A DNA stretch of 64,000 nt from Variovorax sp. PAMC 28711 (lineage in GTDB: Bacteria; Pseudomonadota; Gammaproteobacteria; Burkholderiales; Burkholderiaceae_C). The notes beneath the pieces were generated by a model. That model was not told where the DNA came from. It searched no databases and saw only the letters and a program-made list of their open reading frames with translations. Where the stretch lies: positions 1,231,001-1,295,000 of the forward strand of contig NZ_CP014517.1 in the NCBI RefSeq assembly GCF_001577265.1. The letters run 5' to 3'. The translations under genes and the position numbers were made by a program. Positions 41,612-50,958 of the stretch are shown here, piece after piece (within the stretch, counting starts at the first letter, position 1; the number at the start of each line of letters is the position of its first letter).

Positions 41612-42626
41612 CAGCGCTCTCAAGGCCTCCGTGCTTGCGTGGAGTGACGCAGGCTAAACGCCCTGCCTTTGTCCCCAACCTCGGCGCTACTTTGACGTAC
41701 ACCAGCTCGCTGACGAGTTCCACCAACGTCTGGGTCACGATCACGGCAGGCACCCAGGGCAACGCACCGGGGATGGCCAGTCCCAAGGGCAACACCACCA
41801 GGGAGTTGCGGGTCGCCGAACTGAAGGCAATGGCCCTTCCTTGATCGGCTGGCAAGCGACACAGGCGGGCGACACCCCACCCGAGCATCGGGGCTGCGAT
41901 GGCGAACGCGACATAGACCGGAGCGACTGCGCGCACAGCGTCCAGTGCCAAGCGAAGCTGCGGCGCGACGGCCGCCACGACAACGAAAAGAACTGCGGCC
42001 ATTGCGGGGACGGGGAACAGCCCGAGCCAACCGACGGCATGCTCCCCAGCGGTCCATCGGACCGCCCAGGCCTGGAACACGGCCGCCAGTGACAAAGGCA
42101 CCGCGATCAGCCAGATGAATGCATGCACAAAAGGCTCCCACTGGACCAAGAGAGCGGCGGCGTTCCCCATGAAAAAACCAAGGAAAACGGGCAACAGGAC
42201 CATCTGTGCCGCCAGCAGTAGCGGAGTGGATGCCAGCAGCGGCTTGGCATCTGCTTGCCCAAGATGGGCGAAGGTCACGACGTAGTCGATGCATGGTGTC
42301 AGCAACACCAGCAGCACGCCGACCCGCAGCAGCGGGTCTTGCGGCATCCAAGGCAACAACACGGCGACCAGCAACGGTACAGCCACGAAGTTAGCCAGCA
42401 GCAGCGCGCCGAGGAAGCGCATGTTCGACCAAGCACGACGCAACTCTGTCAGCGGCACCTGCAGGAACGTCACGAACAGCATGAAGGCCAGCAAGGGATC
42501 GATGGCCAGTGCCATCACTGCCGAAGCAGGCCATTGCCACGCCAAGATGCCGGCAAGGACCACCGCGGCGAAATAAATGAGAACCTGCCGGGTTTCGAGA
42601 GCGGAGCGAAGAGAGAGAAGGGACAT
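41577..42626 (-). CDS. Acr3/bile acid symporter-family arsenic resistance protein
   Basis: A 349-residue membrane protein with ten predicted helices of the SBF/Acr3 fold. [20 protein letters not shown] holds the conserved Cys of helix 4 region used for arsenite, and [19 protein letters not shown] is the crossover motif of helix 9. This points to an arsenite efflux carrier, though some relatives carry other anions. The last 10 residues (AGMRAPIG end) are encoded antisense to the arsO fragment, so the C-terminus is chimeric. The proximity to ars genes supports the role. Confidence 0.8.
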   Translation of the reverse strand: MSLLSLRSALETRQVLIYFAAVVLAGILAWQWPASAVMALAIDPLLAFMLFVTFLQVPLTELRRAWSNMRFLGALLLANFVAVPLLVAVLLPWMPQDPLLRVGVLLVLLTPCIDYVVTFAHLGQADAKPLLASTPLLLAAQMVLLPVFLGFFMGNAAALLVQWEPFVHAFIWLIAVPLSLAAVFQAWAVRWTAGEHAVGWLGLFPVPAMAAVLFVVVAAVAPQLRLALDAVRAVAPVYVAFAIAAPMLGWGVARLCRLPADQGRAIAFSSATRNSLVVLPLGLAIPGALPWVPAVIVTQTLVELVSELVYVKVAPRLGTKAGRLACVTPRKHGGLESAAHRAGMRAPIG

Positions 42627-42778
42627 GCGTTCCTGACGTGCTCAATGGGGCTACGTGGCAGCGCCTGAGCCAAAACCGCGCCTCCATGTTGTGGCCCTGG
42701 CTCTGCCGAGGACCGGTTCAGAGTCAATGCGGCAGGGGCTCTGCGTTCTTCAACCTAGGGCACCCAAGCCGGCAGTAA

Positions 42779-43222
42779 TCAGTGCGTTCCGTGGACGTGT
42801 TTGCGCACCGAGTTCTCGCTCGACCCTGCTACCTCGGTCGAGAGCTCTTTCAGGATGCCGCAGCAGCCCGCCGCGCTTGATTCGGCGCATTGGGCACGGA
42901 GCGTTTTCAATTGCTTTTCGAGCAATTTCAATTCTCGGATGCGCTCGGCCACGTGCCCGATGTGCTCATCGAGCAACTCGTTGACGCCCTCGCAATTTTC
43001 CTGCGGCGTTTCCTTGAAGCGCAGCAGAGAGCGGATCTCACCAAGCGCCATGTCGAGCGACCGGCAATGCCGGATGAAGACAAGGCGCTCAATGTGCTCG
43101 TTCCCGTAGGACCGGTAGTTGTTGTCAGCTCGCATCGGAGAGGGCAGCAAAGCTTCCCGCTCGTAGAAACGGATGTTCTCAACGCTCGTTCCTGTGGCCT
43201 TGGCCAACTCGCCGATTTTCAT
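42779..43222 (-). CDS. cadR: MerR-family Cd(II)/Pb(II)-responsive regulator
   Basis: A 147-residue MerR protein: HTH in residues 1-70 (MKIGELAKATGTSVENIRFY), dimerisation helix, and metal loop with CEGVNELLDEH, CAESSAAGCCGIL and C-terminal HVHGTH, the histidine-rich end characteristic of CadR. It activates the divergent cadA when cadmium or lead binds and distorts the promoter DNA. ATG at 43222 begins the conserved MKIGELA. The shared intergenic region carries the expected dyad. Confidence 0.92.
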   Translation of the reverse strand: MKIGELAKATGTSVENIRFYEREALLPSPMRADNNYRSYGNEHIERLVFIRHCRSLDMALGEIRSLLRFKETPQENCEGVNELLDEHIGHVAERIRELKLLEKQLKTLRAQCAESSAAGCCGILKELSTEVAGSSENSVRKHVHGTH

Positions 43223-43241
43223 TTTGGCCTCCAAGAAAGTC

Positions 43242-43272
43242 TTGACTCTAAACCCACTTCAGGGTTTCCAAT
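43242..43272 (+). promoter_or_regulatory. CadR-controlled cadA promoter with MerR-type dyad
   Basis: TTGACT (-35, 43242-43247) and TCCAAT (-10, 43267-43272) are separated by 19 bases, the long spacer typical of MerR-type promoters. The dyad AAACCC-ACTTCA-GGGTTT (43250-43267) lies inside the spacer. Transcription would begin at or very near the cadA ATG (43279), so the mRNA may be almost leaderless. Confidence 0.68.
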
Positions 43273-43278
43273 GGTTTC

Positions 43279-45630
43279 ATGTCAAATGCCCATCCTGGCG
43301 CCGTCGCCATCCCTGCCGCCGAAGACTGTTGTGGTTCGGCCTCCTGCTCCACGTCGACAGTAGATCCGGCTCCTGCCCTGGACAAGAGTGCTGGTCTTGA
43401 GAACGCATCGATGTCCGCCTCAGCGTCGGATGCCTGCTGTTCTGCAGAACCTTGCTGTGCGCCAGCGGCAAAGTCGGCCGTGCCGGTCGCAGCGATTCCC
43501 GCCGATGCGAGCGTTTTTCGCATCCCAGCCATGGACTGCGCCGTTGAGGAAAGCGACATTCGCCGAGCGCTGGACAAGGTCGAAGGCATCCGCAGCCTGA
43601 ACTTCCAGCTCGGCGCGCGCACGGTGGCGATCCAAGCCCCTGAGGACGCCATCGCAGCAGCTGTCGCGGCCATCCGGAAGGCCGGCTACGAACCAACCCC
43701 GGTTGACGTCAAAGCAGAGGCAGAAGCTGAAGGCGAGGATGACCATGATCATGAACATGGCGCCGGCGTAAAGCGCCTCGCAGCGGCTCTGGTTTTGGCC
43801 ATCGGTGCTGAAGCGTTCCACTTTTTATCAGGCGACGCCCCTGCGTTGAAGTACGCCGGCCTGGTGGTCGCGGTGCTGGCCATCTGGCTCTCTGGCGTTG
43901 AGACGTACACAAAAGGCATGAAGGCCCTTGTTCGCGGTCGTCTGAACATCAATGCCCTGATGAGCGTCGCTGTCACCGGTGCGTTTTTCATCGGTCAGTG
44001 GCCAGAGGCTGCGATGGTGATGGCCCTGTACGCGATCGCTGAACTGATCGAAGGGCGTGCTGCGGATCGAGCGCGAAACGCCATCAAGGGGTTGATCGCA
44101 CTTGCGCCCGAAGAAGCCGATGTGCTGCAGGCGGACCGGACCTGGAAGGCGGTCCAATCGAAGAGCGTCCCCCTGGAGGCCGTTGTGCGGATTCGCCCCG
44201 GTGAGCGGGTGCCGTTGGACGGCATCGTCACCGAAGGGCGCAGCGCAGTGAACCAGGCCCCCGTGACCGGGGAGAGCTTGCCGGTCGACCGCACGGTTGG
44301 CGATCCGGTCTACGCCGGCACCATCAACGAGACGGCAGAGCTGCAGTTCCGTGTGACCGCTGCCGCCTCCAATACAACCTTGGCCCGGATCATCCATGCC
44401 GTTGAGGAGGCGCAAGGCACGCGCGCTCCCACACAGCGTTTCGTGGATCGCTTTGCCGCGATCTACACGCCCGCCGTCTTCGCGTTGGCGTTGGCGGTTG
44501 CCGTGCTAAGCCCTTTGCTCTTTGGCTTCGCCTGGCTGGACGCGATCTACAAGGCCTTGGTTCTCCTGGTGGTGGCATGCCCCTGTGCGCTGGTCATCTC
44601 GACCCCCGTCACAGTCGTCAGCGCGCTCGCCTCTGCCGCACGCCGAGGCATCCTCATCAAGGGCGGAACGTACCTGGAAGAAGCTCGCAATCTGAAGGCG
44701 CTGGCGCTCGACAAGACGGGCACGATCACCGAAGGCAAGCCTCAGCTGGTGGAGTGGAGATCTCTTCGCAGCGGGGACGATGCGGGTCCGATCGGGCGCA
44801 TCGGCATGAGCTTGGCCGATCGATCCGACCACCCCGTTTCCAAGGCGATCGCCCAAGGGCTGGGGTTGCCAAAGAGCGATGTTGCTTCGTTTACAGCGCT
44901 GCCAGGCCGTGGCACGGAAGGCATGATCGGTGGGCGGAAATACGCCCTTGGCAACCTTCGCCTTGTCCAAGAACGAGGCCAGCTTTCCACAGAACTCGAA
45001 TCGGAGCTGAGGAAGCATGAGGAACAAGGCCGCACCGTCACGCTGCTGGCCGATGAAGACGGCGTCCTCGCGATCTTTGCTGTGGCGGACACGATTAAGG
45101 AATCGTCGAAGCAAGCCGTTGCCGAACTGAAGGCGCTGGGCGTCGTTCCTGTGATGCTCACCGGCGACAACGTCGCCACCGCCAAGACGATCGCCGCGCA
45201 AGCGGGCATCGATCAGGTGCTCGGCAATCTGCTGCCGGAGGACAAGCTCGCCCAGATCGAAGGGATGAAGAAACAGCACGGCATGACAGGCATGACGGGC
45301 GACGGCATTAACGATGCCCCCGCGCTTGCTCAATCCGACATCGGGTTCGCAATGGGTGGCATGGGTACGGACATCGCCATGGAGGCGGCCGACGTCGTTG
45401 TCATGAACGACGACCTGCGACGCATCCCTGAGACGATCCGCCTGTCCCGGCGAACCCACACGGTCCTGATGCAGAACATCTCCCTCGCCTTGGGCATCAA
45501 GGCGGTGTTTATGGTGCTCGCCGTTTTTGGCACGGCCACCATGTGGATGGCCGTCTTTGCTGACATGGGGGCCACCTTGCTCGTGGTCGCCAACGGCCTC
45601 CGGCTCATGAAGGCAAAAACGCAAGCCTGA
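43279..45630 (+). CDS. cadA: Cd/Pb/Zn-translocating P-type ATPase
   Basis: A 783-residue P1B-2 ATPase that pumps Cd2+, Pb2+ or Zn2+ out of the cytoplasm. A cysteine-rich leader (CCGSASC, CCSAEPCC) precedes an HMA domain (IPAMDCAVEE near residue 80) and a His/Asp patch (DDHDHEHG). Catalytic motifs: CPC within VVACPCALVIS, phosphorylation DKTGTITEGK, hinge [12 protein letters not shown]. The start at 43279 follows the cadR-type dyad closely; an ATG at 43271 is out of frame. Divergent from cadR and followed by the PbrT-like gene. Confidence 0.93.
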   Translation: MSNAHPGAVAIPAAEDCCGSASCSTSTVDPAPALDKSAGLENASMSASASDACCSAEPCCAPAAKSAVPVAAIPADASVFRIPAMDCAVEESDIRRALDKVEGIRSLNFQLGARTVAIQAPEDAIAAAVAAIRKAGYEPTPVDVKAEAEAEGEDDHDHEHGAGVKRLAAALVLAIGAEAFHFLSGDAPALKYAGLVVAVLAIWLSGVETYTKGMKALVRGRLNINALMSVAVTGAFFIGQWPEAAMVMALYAIAELIEGRAADRARNAIKGLIALAPEEADVLQADRTWKAVQSKSVPLEAVVRIRPGERVPLDGIVTEGRSAVNQAPVTGESLPVDRTVGDPVYAGTINETAELQFRVTAAASNTTLARIIHAVEEAQGTRAPTQRFVDRFAAIYTPAVFALALAVAVLSPLLFGFAWLDAIYKALVLLVVACPCALVISTPVTVVSALASAARRGILIKGGTYLEEARNLKALALDKTGTITEGKPQLVEWRSLRSGDDAGPIGRIGMSLADRSDHPVSKAIAQGLGLPKSDVASFTALPGRGTEGMIGGRKYALGNLRLVQERGQLSTELESELRKHEEQGRTVTLLADEDGVLAIFAVADTIKESSKQAVAELKALGVVPVMLTGDNVATAKTIAAQAGIDQVLGNLLPEDKLAQIEGMKKQHGMTGMTGDGINDAPALAQSDIGFAMGGMGTDIAMEAADVVVMNDDLRRIPETIRLSRRTHTVLMQNISLALGIKAVFMVLAVFGTATMWMAVFADMGATLLVVANGLRLMKAKTQA

Positions 45631-45730
45631 CGGCTGGCTGCACTGCATCGTGACGATGCAGTGCCATTCGAGGAAGCAGTTCCTCTTAGTGGTTGAACGA
45701 AAATCCTTGTCGTTCTTATTCAGGTTGAAG

Positions 45731-47662
45731 ATGAAGCGCTTGCTGTGGGTGTTCTCGGTGTGGATGTGTGTTTGGGGCGTTGCAGTAGCTCAGACGGCAT
45801 CGCGAGGTACTGACGAGGGTCCTCGCCAGCTCTGGCAGTTGCTGGACTATGTCGCCGTGGACTACGGGGGTGCCGTCGCGAAGGGCGCTGTCGTCAGCGA
45901 ATCCGAGTACGCCGAGATGCGCGACTTCACGGCCAACGCAGTGAACCAGGCGCGCAGCCTGCCGACGCACGCTTCGAAAGACGCCGTGGTTGCCGCGGCC
46001 ACCAAGCTGCAGGAGGCAGTCACCAACAAGGCCGATGAAGCCGACGTGGCTCGACTTGCGCATGAAGCTGAAGCGCTCCTGATTGCGGCCTACCCCATCC
46101 CTGTCGCACCCAAAGGGCTGCCTGATCTGAAGCGTGGCGCATCCCTGTTCCAGGCCCAATGCGCCTCCTGTCACGGCGCCGCGGGTGCTGGTGATGGCCC
46201 CCTGGCTGCGCGGCTGGACCCACCCCCGATCGCCTTCACCGACCGTGAACGCGCGCGCTCGCGAAGCCTCATGGCCCTCTACCAGGTCGCTTCTCAAGGC
46301 GTGGCCGGTACGTCGATGCCGAGTTTCGCCACGCTGCCTGACGAGGATCGATGGGCGCTGGCGTTCTTTGCCGGAACGCTGTCTTACGACAGCAGCATGC
46401 GTGAGCGTGGCGAGCAACTGTGGAAGCAAGATCCTGCTGCACGGAAAGCATTCCCAGATCTGGCTGCCGTGACCACGACCACCGAGGCGGCGGCTGCCGG
46501 CAAGATCGCCTCTGAGGCCGCTCGCGACATCACCGCATTCCTGCGCAGTCAGCCCGAAGCAGCTTCGGCGGCTGCAAACGCCGGCGGCCTGACGCTGTCT
46601 CGCACGCGCTTAGACGAAAGCCTTGCAGCGATCCGCAAGGGCGACAAGCCGTCAGCAACGCGTTTGGCGCTCTCGGCCTATCTGGACGGTTTCGAGCCCT
46701 TGGAGCCCTCGCTGGGCGCGCGCAACAAGGCGCTCCTCACCGAGGTCGAAAACGGCATGCTGGCCTATCGCTCAGCGATCACCAACGACACGCTGGCCCA
46801 GACAGAGGCCGCTGCGCAAAAGCTCGATTACCTCTTTGCCGAGGTGGAGAAAGAGCTGGGTGGCCAAGCCGCCGAGCCGCTCACCACTTTCCTGGGCTCG
46901 CTCACCATCCTGCTTCGCGAGGGCCTTGAAGCCTTGCTCATCGTGGTCGGCATGATCGCCTTCCTGAAGAAGGCCGATCGTCCCGACGTCCTGCGCTACG
47001 TGCATGGCGGCTGGATTGCAGCCCTGGCCGTTGGCGGGCTCACCTGGGGCATTGCGACGTACTTCGTGAACATCAGCGGCGCGAGCCGTGAAGTGACTGA
47101 AGGGCTCTCTTCGCTCTTTGCAGCCCTCGTCTTGCTCAGCGTCGGGTTGTGGATGCATCAGAAGAGCGCTGCAGGCCGCTGGCAGGCCTACCTCAAGGAA
47201 AAGCTCTCATCAGCCATGTCGAAGCGATCAGCTTGGGCCTTGTTCGGCCTGTCGTTCATCGCGGTCTACCGTGAGGTGTTCGAGACCGTGCTTTTCTACT
47301 CGGCGCTGTCGGCCGATGGGAACGGAAACGCCTTGCTTGGCGGGCTCGGCGTGGGCGTCGCACTGCTGGCGATACTCACCTGGGTGCTGCTCAAGACCAG
47401 CGCCCGGATGCCGATAGGAAAGTTCTTCAGCATCAGCTCGATCATGGTTGCCGTGTTGGCGGTCGTCCTTGCGGGCAAGGGCATGGCCGGCCTGCAGGAG
47501 GCGGGTTGGCTCAGTGCTACCCCGATCATGGCGCCACGCATCGATTTGCTGGGGGTGTACCCGTCAGCTGAGACGGTCACTGCGCAAGTCGTCGTTTTGG
47601 CGATTGCACTCTTTGGCTTCGTGATGAATGCCTACAGGGCTCGCCAGTTGCGGCACGGCTGA
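45731..47662 (+). CDS. pbrT: Cytochrome c/FTR1-family permease, PbrT-like
   Basis: A 643-residue protein with signal peptide (ending VAVAQ), a periplasmic part with a c-type haem site (CASCHG near residue 152), and a C-terminal FTR1-type membrane domain of seven helices. Iron-permease motifs are LLREGLEALLIV and AVYREVFETVLF (REGLE/REXXE type). PbrT of Cupriavidus, in the lead operon beside pbrR and pbrA, has the same build and is proposed to take up Pb(II); other members are ferrous iron permeases. ATG at 45731 starts the signal peptide. Confidence 0.88.
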   Translation: MKRLLWVFSVWMCVWGVAVAQTASRGTDEGPRQLWQLLDYVAVDYGGAVAKGAVVSESEYAEMRDFTANAVNQARSLPTHASKDAVVAAATKLQEAVTNKADEADVARLAHEAEALLIAAYPIPVAPKGLPDLKRGASLFQAQCASCHGAAGAGDGPLAARLDPPPIAFTDRERARSRSLMALYQVASQGVAGTSMPSFATLPDEDRWALAFFAGTLSYDSSMRERGEQLWKQDPAARKAFPDLAAVTTTTEAAAAGKIASEAARDITAFLRSQPEAASAAANAGGLTLSRTRLDESLAAIRKGDKPSATRLALSAYLDGFEPLEPSLGARNKALLTEVENGMLAYRSAITNDTLAQTEAAAQKLDYLFAEVEKELGGQAAEPLTTFLGSLTILLREGLEALLIVVGMIAFLKKADRPDVLRYVHGGWIAALAVGGLTWGIATYFVNISGASREVTEGLSSLFAALVLLSVGLWMHQKSAAGRWQAYLKEKLSSAMSKRSAWALFGLSFIAVYREVFETVLFYSALSADGNGNALLGGLGVGVALLAILTWVLLKTSARMPIGKFFSISSIMVAVLAVVLAGKGMAGLQEAGWLSATPIMAPRIDLLGVYPSAETVTAQVVVLAIALFGFVMNAYRARQLRHG

Positions 47663-47738
47663 GTTGCACGGGAGGCGTTGACCTTGAGCCGACTTCATGG
47701 CTTCCAATCAGGCGAAGACTGACTTGGTAGGAGAGATC

Positions 47739-47930
47739 TTGAAGCTCACTGTTTTCAATGTCCCAAAGATGGACTGCCCCTCGGAAGAGCGTCTCGTGCG
47801 AATGGCGCTGCAGGGCGTGACGGAGGTCCAGCGTCTGGACTTCGATCTGGGTGAGCGCGGCCTAAGTGTCACCCATTCGACGTCGCCAGAGCGGCTGCTC
47901 GAACTGCTAGTCCCTTTAAAGTTCGGAGCA
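47739..47930 (+). pseudogene. HMA-domain protein, 5' fragment
   Basis: From a TTG with TAGGAGAG upstream, about 63 codons read KLTVFNVPKMDCPSEERLVR, MALQGVTEVQRLDFDLGERG and LELLVPLKFGA: the N-terminal metal-binding domain of a cation transporter of the CDF-like family with CPSEE in place of CxxC pairs. The homologous frame ends at about 47,930, where sigma-54 activator sequence begins. The membrane part is absent. Confidence 0.7.
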
Positions 47931-48274
47931 GCCAGCTTCGCTCATACCTGGAACAGGCCGTGGTGCTCAGCGACGAGGGTGTGGTTGACCTGCCGGCCGG
48001 CAGTCTGGCGCATCGCGCGGAGCAAACCGAAGCCGACGATGGAGAGGACCCTTTCGTGCCGCTTCAGGCGATGGTCGAAGAGGCAGAGCGGCGGCACATC
48101 CAGCGAGCACTGGAGCGCGCAGGCGGAAGTGACTCCGGCACGGCGGAACTGCTTGGCATCAGCCGCAAAACGCTTTGGGAAAAGATGTAGCGCTTCAAGG
48201 TCAAAGCAGTCGATGACGCAGACATGGTGGCCGATGCGCCACGGCTTGTTCAGGCGGAGGCAGGACGCGTTTGA
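47931..48274 (+). pseudogene. Sigma-54-dependent activator, C-terminal remnant with internal stop
   Basis: The frame reads LRSYLEQAVVLSDEGVVDLP, a long helix and GTAELLGISRKTLWEKM, the end of the AAA+ domain and the Fis-type DNA-binding helix of NtrC-like activators. A TAG (48188-48190) interrupts at KM-stop-RFKVKA, where AAG would be usual, and the frame continues to about 48,274. The first 400 or so residues are missing. Fused by deletion to the HMA remnant. Confidence 0.72.
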
Positions 48275-48328
48275 CGCGTTTACTCTTCAGCGTTTGAGCT
48301 CGATGCCTCGAACGGAGAACCCATCGCA

Positions 48329-49384
48329 GTGAATCATGTTGATGTCGCCATCATTGGTGCTGGTCAGGCCGGGCTGTCCGTCGCGTATTTTCTAAGGCGA
48401 ACAAAGCGAAGCGTGGTGCTGCTCGACGCTGAGGCGGGCGCCGGCGGTGCCTGGCAGCACGGATGGCCGTCGCTGCGGCTGTTCTCCCCCGCTGGATGGA
48501 GTTCGATCGCGGGATGGCCGATGCCCTATCAGGGCGAAGGGACGCCCGGTGCGACCGATGTCGTGACATACCTTGACGCCTACGAGCGACGCTACCAGTT
48601 GGACGTGCGGCGCCCCGTGCGCGTGACTTCGGTGACCGAGCGTGATCGACGTCTCGAGATCCACACAGACAAGAGCGACTGGTCGGCCTCAGCGGTCGTT
48701 AGCGCAACGGGCACTTGGTCCAATCCATACATCGCGGCATACCCAGGGTCGGCGGAGTTTCGAGGCGTGCAGGTCCACTCCGCCTTGTACGACGGGCCAA
48801 CCGCTTTCGTGGGGCAGAAGGTCCTCGTGGTTGGCGGCGGCAACTCCGGGGCGCAGATCTACGCGGAACTGTCTTCCGTCGCCAAAGCACAGTGGGTTAC
48901 TCAACAGGAGCCCACATTCCTGCTCGATGAGGTTGACGGGCGTGTTCTCTTCGAACGCGCCACGGAACGACTGCGTGCGCAGCAAGAAGGCAGGCCAGTC
49001 GAGATGTCGGGTGGGTTGGGCGACATCGTGATGGTTCCTCCGGTCAAGGACGCGCGAGAGCGCGGAGTGCTTCACACAGTGCGGCCATTCGCACACATGA
49101 CCGAAACCTGCGTGGTTTGGCCGAACGGTGTCGAGGAGCAGATCGATGCGGTGGTCTGGTGCACCGGCTTTCGGCCGGCCTTGGACCATTTGACATCGCT
49201 GGGCGTGGTGAGAACAGACGGGCGCGTCGCAGTCGACGGCACGCGCTCGTTGAGCCAACCTCGGCTCTGGTGCGTGGGCTACGGGGAGTGGACGGGGTCT
49301 GCTTCGGCGACGCTGATCGGCGTCATGCGCTCTGCACGCAGCACGGCCCTGGAAATCGATGCCGCACTGACAACAGACAGCTGA
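48329..49384 (+). CDS. arsO: ArsO-type flavin-dependent monooxygenase
   Basis: A 351-residue protein with two dinucleotide folds: FAD motif [19 protein letters not shown] at residue 5 and NADPH motif [17 protein letters not shown] near residue 170; ATGTW lies between as in group B monooxygenases. Members of this family next to arsenic genes are called ArsO; a role in arsenic or organoarsenic oxidation is proposed and not proven. First gene of the ars operon here. A 334-base copy of its centre lies at 41,278. Confidence 0.85.
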   Translation: MNHVDVAIIGAGQAGLSVAYFLRRTKRSVVLLDAEAGAGGAWQHGWPSLRLFSPAGWSSIAGWPMPYQGEGTPGATDVVTYLDAYERRYQLDVRRPVRVTSVTERDRRLEIHTDKSDWSASAVVSATGTWSNPYIAAYPGSAEFRGVQVHSALYDGPTAFVGQKVLVVGGGNSGAQIYAELSSVAKAQWVTQQEPTFLLDEVDGRVLFERATERLRAQQEGRPVEMSGGLGDIVMVPPVKDARERGVLHTVRPFAHMTETCVVWPNGVEEQIDAVVWCTGFRPALDHLTSLGVVRTDGRVAVDGTRSLSQPRLWCVGYGEWTGSASATLIGVMRSARSTALEIDAALTTDS

Positions 49385-49486
49385 AAGGCAGTTGCCGGGC
49401 AACACGTGAAGAGGCCGACGATGACGATCCTCTTCGAGCAGCCCTTGTTTCTCCTCAGCAAAACTTCGCCGGTTGCTTCGATCCAG

Positions 49487-49500
49487 TTATTCAATAATAA
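49487..49500. promoter_or_regulatory. Candidate ArsR operator
   Basis: TTATT-CAAT-AATAA is a perfect 5+5 inverted repeat immediately before the arsR ATG (49505). ArsR sites are AT-rich dyads at this position, so autorepression is likely. The AT-rich stretch contrasts with the surrounding GC-rich DNA. Confidence 0.6.
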
Positions 49501-49504
49501 TTGG

Positions 49505-49831
49505 ATGATGGAAGAAGACAACGTCGTTAAAGCTTTGGCCGCACTCGCCCAGCAAAGCCGCCTGCGCGTGTTTCGCGCTCTCGTGATCGCGGGGTCGGAT
49601 GGCCTGACACCAGGCGCGTTGAGCGACGCGCTGGCGCTTCCTGCAACCAGCCTCTCGTTCCACCTCAAGGAACTCACCAATGCCGGCTTGGCTTCGCAGG
49701 AACGCCAAGGTCGCAACCTCATCTACCGAGCGGCGTTCGACCAGATGAACGGCCTTCTCGCCTACCTCACCGACAACTGTTGCCAAGGCGAGGCATGCGC
49801 CCTGGAGAGCACCGTCGCCTGCGATTGTTGA
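49505..49831 (+). CDS. arsR: ArsR-family arsenite-responsive repressor
   Basis: A 108-residue winged-helix repressor: EDNVVKALAALAQQSRLRVF, LPATSLSFHLKELTNAGLAS (recognition helix) and RNLIYRAAFDQMNGLLAYL. The sensing cysteines lie at the C-terminus, DNCCQGEAC, as in Acidithiobacillus-type ArsR, and not in the DNA-binding helix as in R773 ArsR. A further CDC ends the protein. ATG at 49505 is preferred over the longer open frame because homology begins here and an operator-like dyad precedes it. Confidence 0.9.
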   Translation: MMEEDNVVKALAALAQQSRLRVFRALVIAGSDGLTPGALSDALALPATSLSFHLKELTNAGLASQERQGRNLIYRAAFDQMNGLLAYLTDNCCQGEACALESTVACDC

Positions 49832-49896
49832 AGTCGATGCCGGTTGACGTCGGTGTCTCATCTTTTCCCTTGCCACGTCCGCCCACGAGAACCGTC

Positions 49897-50391
49897 ATGT
49901 CCGATAAAAAACTCAACGTGCTCTTCATTTGCACCGGCAATTCCGCCCGCTCCATCCTGGCCGAAGGCATGCTGAATCAGCTTGGTGCCGAGCGCTTCAA
50001 TGCCTACTCCGCCGGTAGCCAGCCCAAGGGCGATGTGCACCCGCTGGCACTCGCCACACTGCGGCAACTGCACTTCAAGGACACAGGCTTCCGGAGCAAG
50101 AGTTGGGGCGAGTATTCGGCCGTTGGTGCCCCGCCGATGGACTTCGTCATCACCGTCTGCGACAACGCGGCCAATGAAGTCTGTCCGGTGTGGCCCGGCC
50201 AGCCGATCACGGCTCACTGGGGCGTGGCCGATCCGGCCGCAGTGGACGGGTCGGACGAAGCAAAAAAACGCGCGTTCATGGACACCGCGGTGACCCTCAA
50301 ACGTCGCATCGAATTCCTTCTGTCTCTGCCCTTGGCAAAGCTCGAAACCTTGGCCATCCAGCGCGAAGTGCGCGACATCGGCACGCGCTGA
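49897..50391 (+). CDS. arsC: Arsenate reductase, thioredoxin-coupled (LMW phosphatase type), copy 1
   Basis: A 164-residue protein of the low-molecular-weight tyrosine phosphatase fold. The catalytic loop is C-x5-R at Cys12-Arg18 (FICTGNSARS); resolving cysteines lie in VCDNAANEVCPVWPG. It reduces arsenate to arsenite for export. ATG at 49897. One base separates its stop from the next arsC-like gene. Confidence 0.9.
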   Translation: MSDKKLNVLFICTGNSARSILAEGMLNQLGAERFNAYSAGSQPKGDVHPLALATLRQLHFKDTGFRSKSWGEYSAVGAPPMDFVITVCDNAANEVCPVWPGQPITAHWGVADPAAVDGSDEAKKRAFMDTAVTLKRRIEFLLSLPLAKLETLAIQREVRDIGTR

Positions 50392-50392
50392 G

Positions 50393-50878
50393 ATGGCGAC
50401 AAACATTCTGATTCTCTGCACCCACAACTCCGCGCGCAGTGTGCTGTCGGAGGGCATGCTCAATCATTGGGCGAAGGAAGTGGGCGCAGACGTCCACGCA
50501 TTCAGCGCTGGCAGCAGCCCGAGCGGTCGCATCAACCCGATGGCAATTGAGGTGCTGAAACGCGCGGGCATCGACACCTCCGGCTATCGCAGCAAAAGTT
50601 GGGATGAGTTCACCGGAGACTCCGCGCCGACGATGCGAGTGGTAATCACGGTGTGCGACAACGCGGCCCAGGAGACCTGTCCCTACTGGCCGGGTTCGCC
50701 AGTCAAGATCCACTGGGGTTATCCGGACCCTTCCAACGTCGGCCCCACCGATACCGAGAAGATGGCCGCTTTCGAGTCCACGCGCCAAGCCATCGGCGAG
50801 CGCATGCAGAAGCTTGCCGAGGTGCCGTTCGACGCGCTGAGCGACGCGCAGCTGCGCGTGGCACTCGAAGCCATCTGA
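50393..50878 (+). CDS. arsC: Arsenate reductase, thioredoxin-coupled (LMW phosphatase type), copy 2
   Basis: A 161-residue homologue of the preceding gene with catalytic loop LCTHNSARS (Cys9-Arg15) and VCDNAAQETCPYWPG. By eye the two are clearly related but far from identical, so the duplication is old or both were acquired together. The HN in place of GN in the loop may change substrate preference. It is 80 bases before arsB. Confidence 0.88.
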   Translation: MATNILILCTHNSARSVLSEGMLNHWAKEVGADVHAFSAGSSPSGRINPMAIEVLKRAGIDTSGYRSKSWDEFTGDSAPTMRVVITVCDNAAQETCPYWPGSPVKIHWGYPDPSNVGPTDTEKMAAFESTRQAIGERMQKLAEVPFDALSDAQLRVALEAI

Positions 50879-50958
50879 GCGCCAAGCCTCTTGCTGTCTT
50901 CGCCCTACAGCAGGCTGCAGGGCAGGCCCATCGACCAACGACTCATTCCTAAGCGCCC

